Source: Prorocentrum cordatum
Lineage: Eukaryota; Sar; Dinophyceae; Prorocentrales; Prorocentraceae
Length of the DNA: 64,000 nucleotides
Direction: 5' to 3'
Assembly: GCA_963575745.1 (NCBI GenBank)
Contig: CAUYUJ010001303.1
Coordinates: 383,399 to 447,398, forward strand
Both the position numbers and the translations under genes were made by a program. The notes under the pieces were generated by a model, which did no database searches, was not told the origin of the DNA, and was given only the letters and a program-made list of their open reading frames with translations. Of this stretch, positions 63,863 to 64,000 are shown in pieces (position 1 is the stretch's first letter; every line of letters begins with the position of its first letter).

Positions 63863-63883
63863 CCGTAGCCATTTTGGCTCAAG
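63863..63883 (+). other. Dinoflagellate spliced-leader relic (21 of 22 nt)
   Basis: CCGTAGCCATTTTGGCTC followed by AAG is an exact match to the dinoflagellate spliced leader except for the first, variable base (C here; the consensus D excludes C). It is followed by GGGCCTG rather than a GT donor, so it is not an SL-RNA gene. It fits the known pattern of reinserted processed cDNAs that keep SL remnants at the 5' end. The gene would lie beyond the window. Confidence 0.85.
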
Positions 63884-64000
63884 GGGCCTGCTCCTGAACT
63901 TCCCAACCTCGCTCGAGTGCGGCCACAGGGGCCATTTTGCAGTCACGGCACCCCTGCAACAGGTGCCAATCCGTCTCCTTTTTTGGTTTCATATTTTGGG
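63884..64000 (+). other. Putative 5' leader downstream of the SL relic
   Basis: This 117-bp non-repetitive stretch has no ATG. If the SL marks a processed cDNA, this is its 5' untranslated region, cut by the window end. A second word GGCCATTTTGCAGTCACGG resembles the SL only in CCATTTTG and is not counted as another relic. Confidence 0.3.

Overview
The window looks like nuclear DNA of a dinoflagellate. The evidence is a 21-nt match to the dinoflagellate spliced leader at 63863-63883, a two-mismatch spliced-leader relic at 43534-43555, retroelement proteins of the kinds that fill dinoflagellate genomes, a very GC-rich base composition, and almost no recognisable host genes in 64 kb. Genus and species cannot be resolved from the sequence. 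No tRNA, rRNA, CRISPR array or bacterial operon was seen.

Region 1 (1-14 kb) is a readable insertion history. A 1.6-kb GC-rich block occurs twice in tandem (983-12380 and 12381-13970). The second copy is uninterrupted. The first has been opened by three insertions. One is a 6.7-kb tyrosine-recombinase (YR) retroelement (2160-8886) whose direct repeats are split in the A1 ... B1-A2-B2 order typical of Ngaro-like elements. It carries gag-like, RT, RNase H and tyrosine-recombinase regions plus a C5-cytosine methyltransferase. The other two are copies of a satellite-carrying element (about 9149-10745 and 10809-12309). The second block copy gives the empty site for the YR element and for one satellite element.

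Region 2 (14-29 kb) holds a decayed LINE 3' end (15.6-17.4 kb), short interspersed hairpin or MITE-like repeats in several families, GAC-rich tracts (20.6-20.9 and 22.3-23.6 kb), a 90-bp satellite (25.2-26.3 kb) and a 77-bp satellite (27.1-28.9 kb).

Region 3 (29-43 kb) has a minus-strand LINE (RT, zinc motif, RNase H, C-terminal zinc motif; 33.2 to 29.9 kb) broken by only two nonsense codons and an upstream frameshift. It is followed by more interspersed repeats and spacer.

Region 4 (43.5-50.5 kb) is a second, plus-strand LINE with ORF1, AP-endonuclease-like and RT regions. It starts next to the degenerate spliced leader and is split inside its endonuclease by a third copy of the satellite element (44874-46911).

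Region 5 (50.5-64 kb) has a 160-bp alternating satellite, an unassigned 53.3-56.1 kb stretch, clustered hairpin repeats, long GGA tracts, a LINE C-terminal fragment with a restriction-endonuclease-like signature (60.2-61.0 kb), two weak exon candidates and the spliced-leader relic at the right end.

Most long open frames are translations of GGA, GAC, CTC or satellite repeats and are not called as genes. Every supported coding region belongs to a retroelement. The most interesting systems are the methyltransferase-bearing YR retroelement and the satellite-carrying element family with conserved ends and an expandable core.
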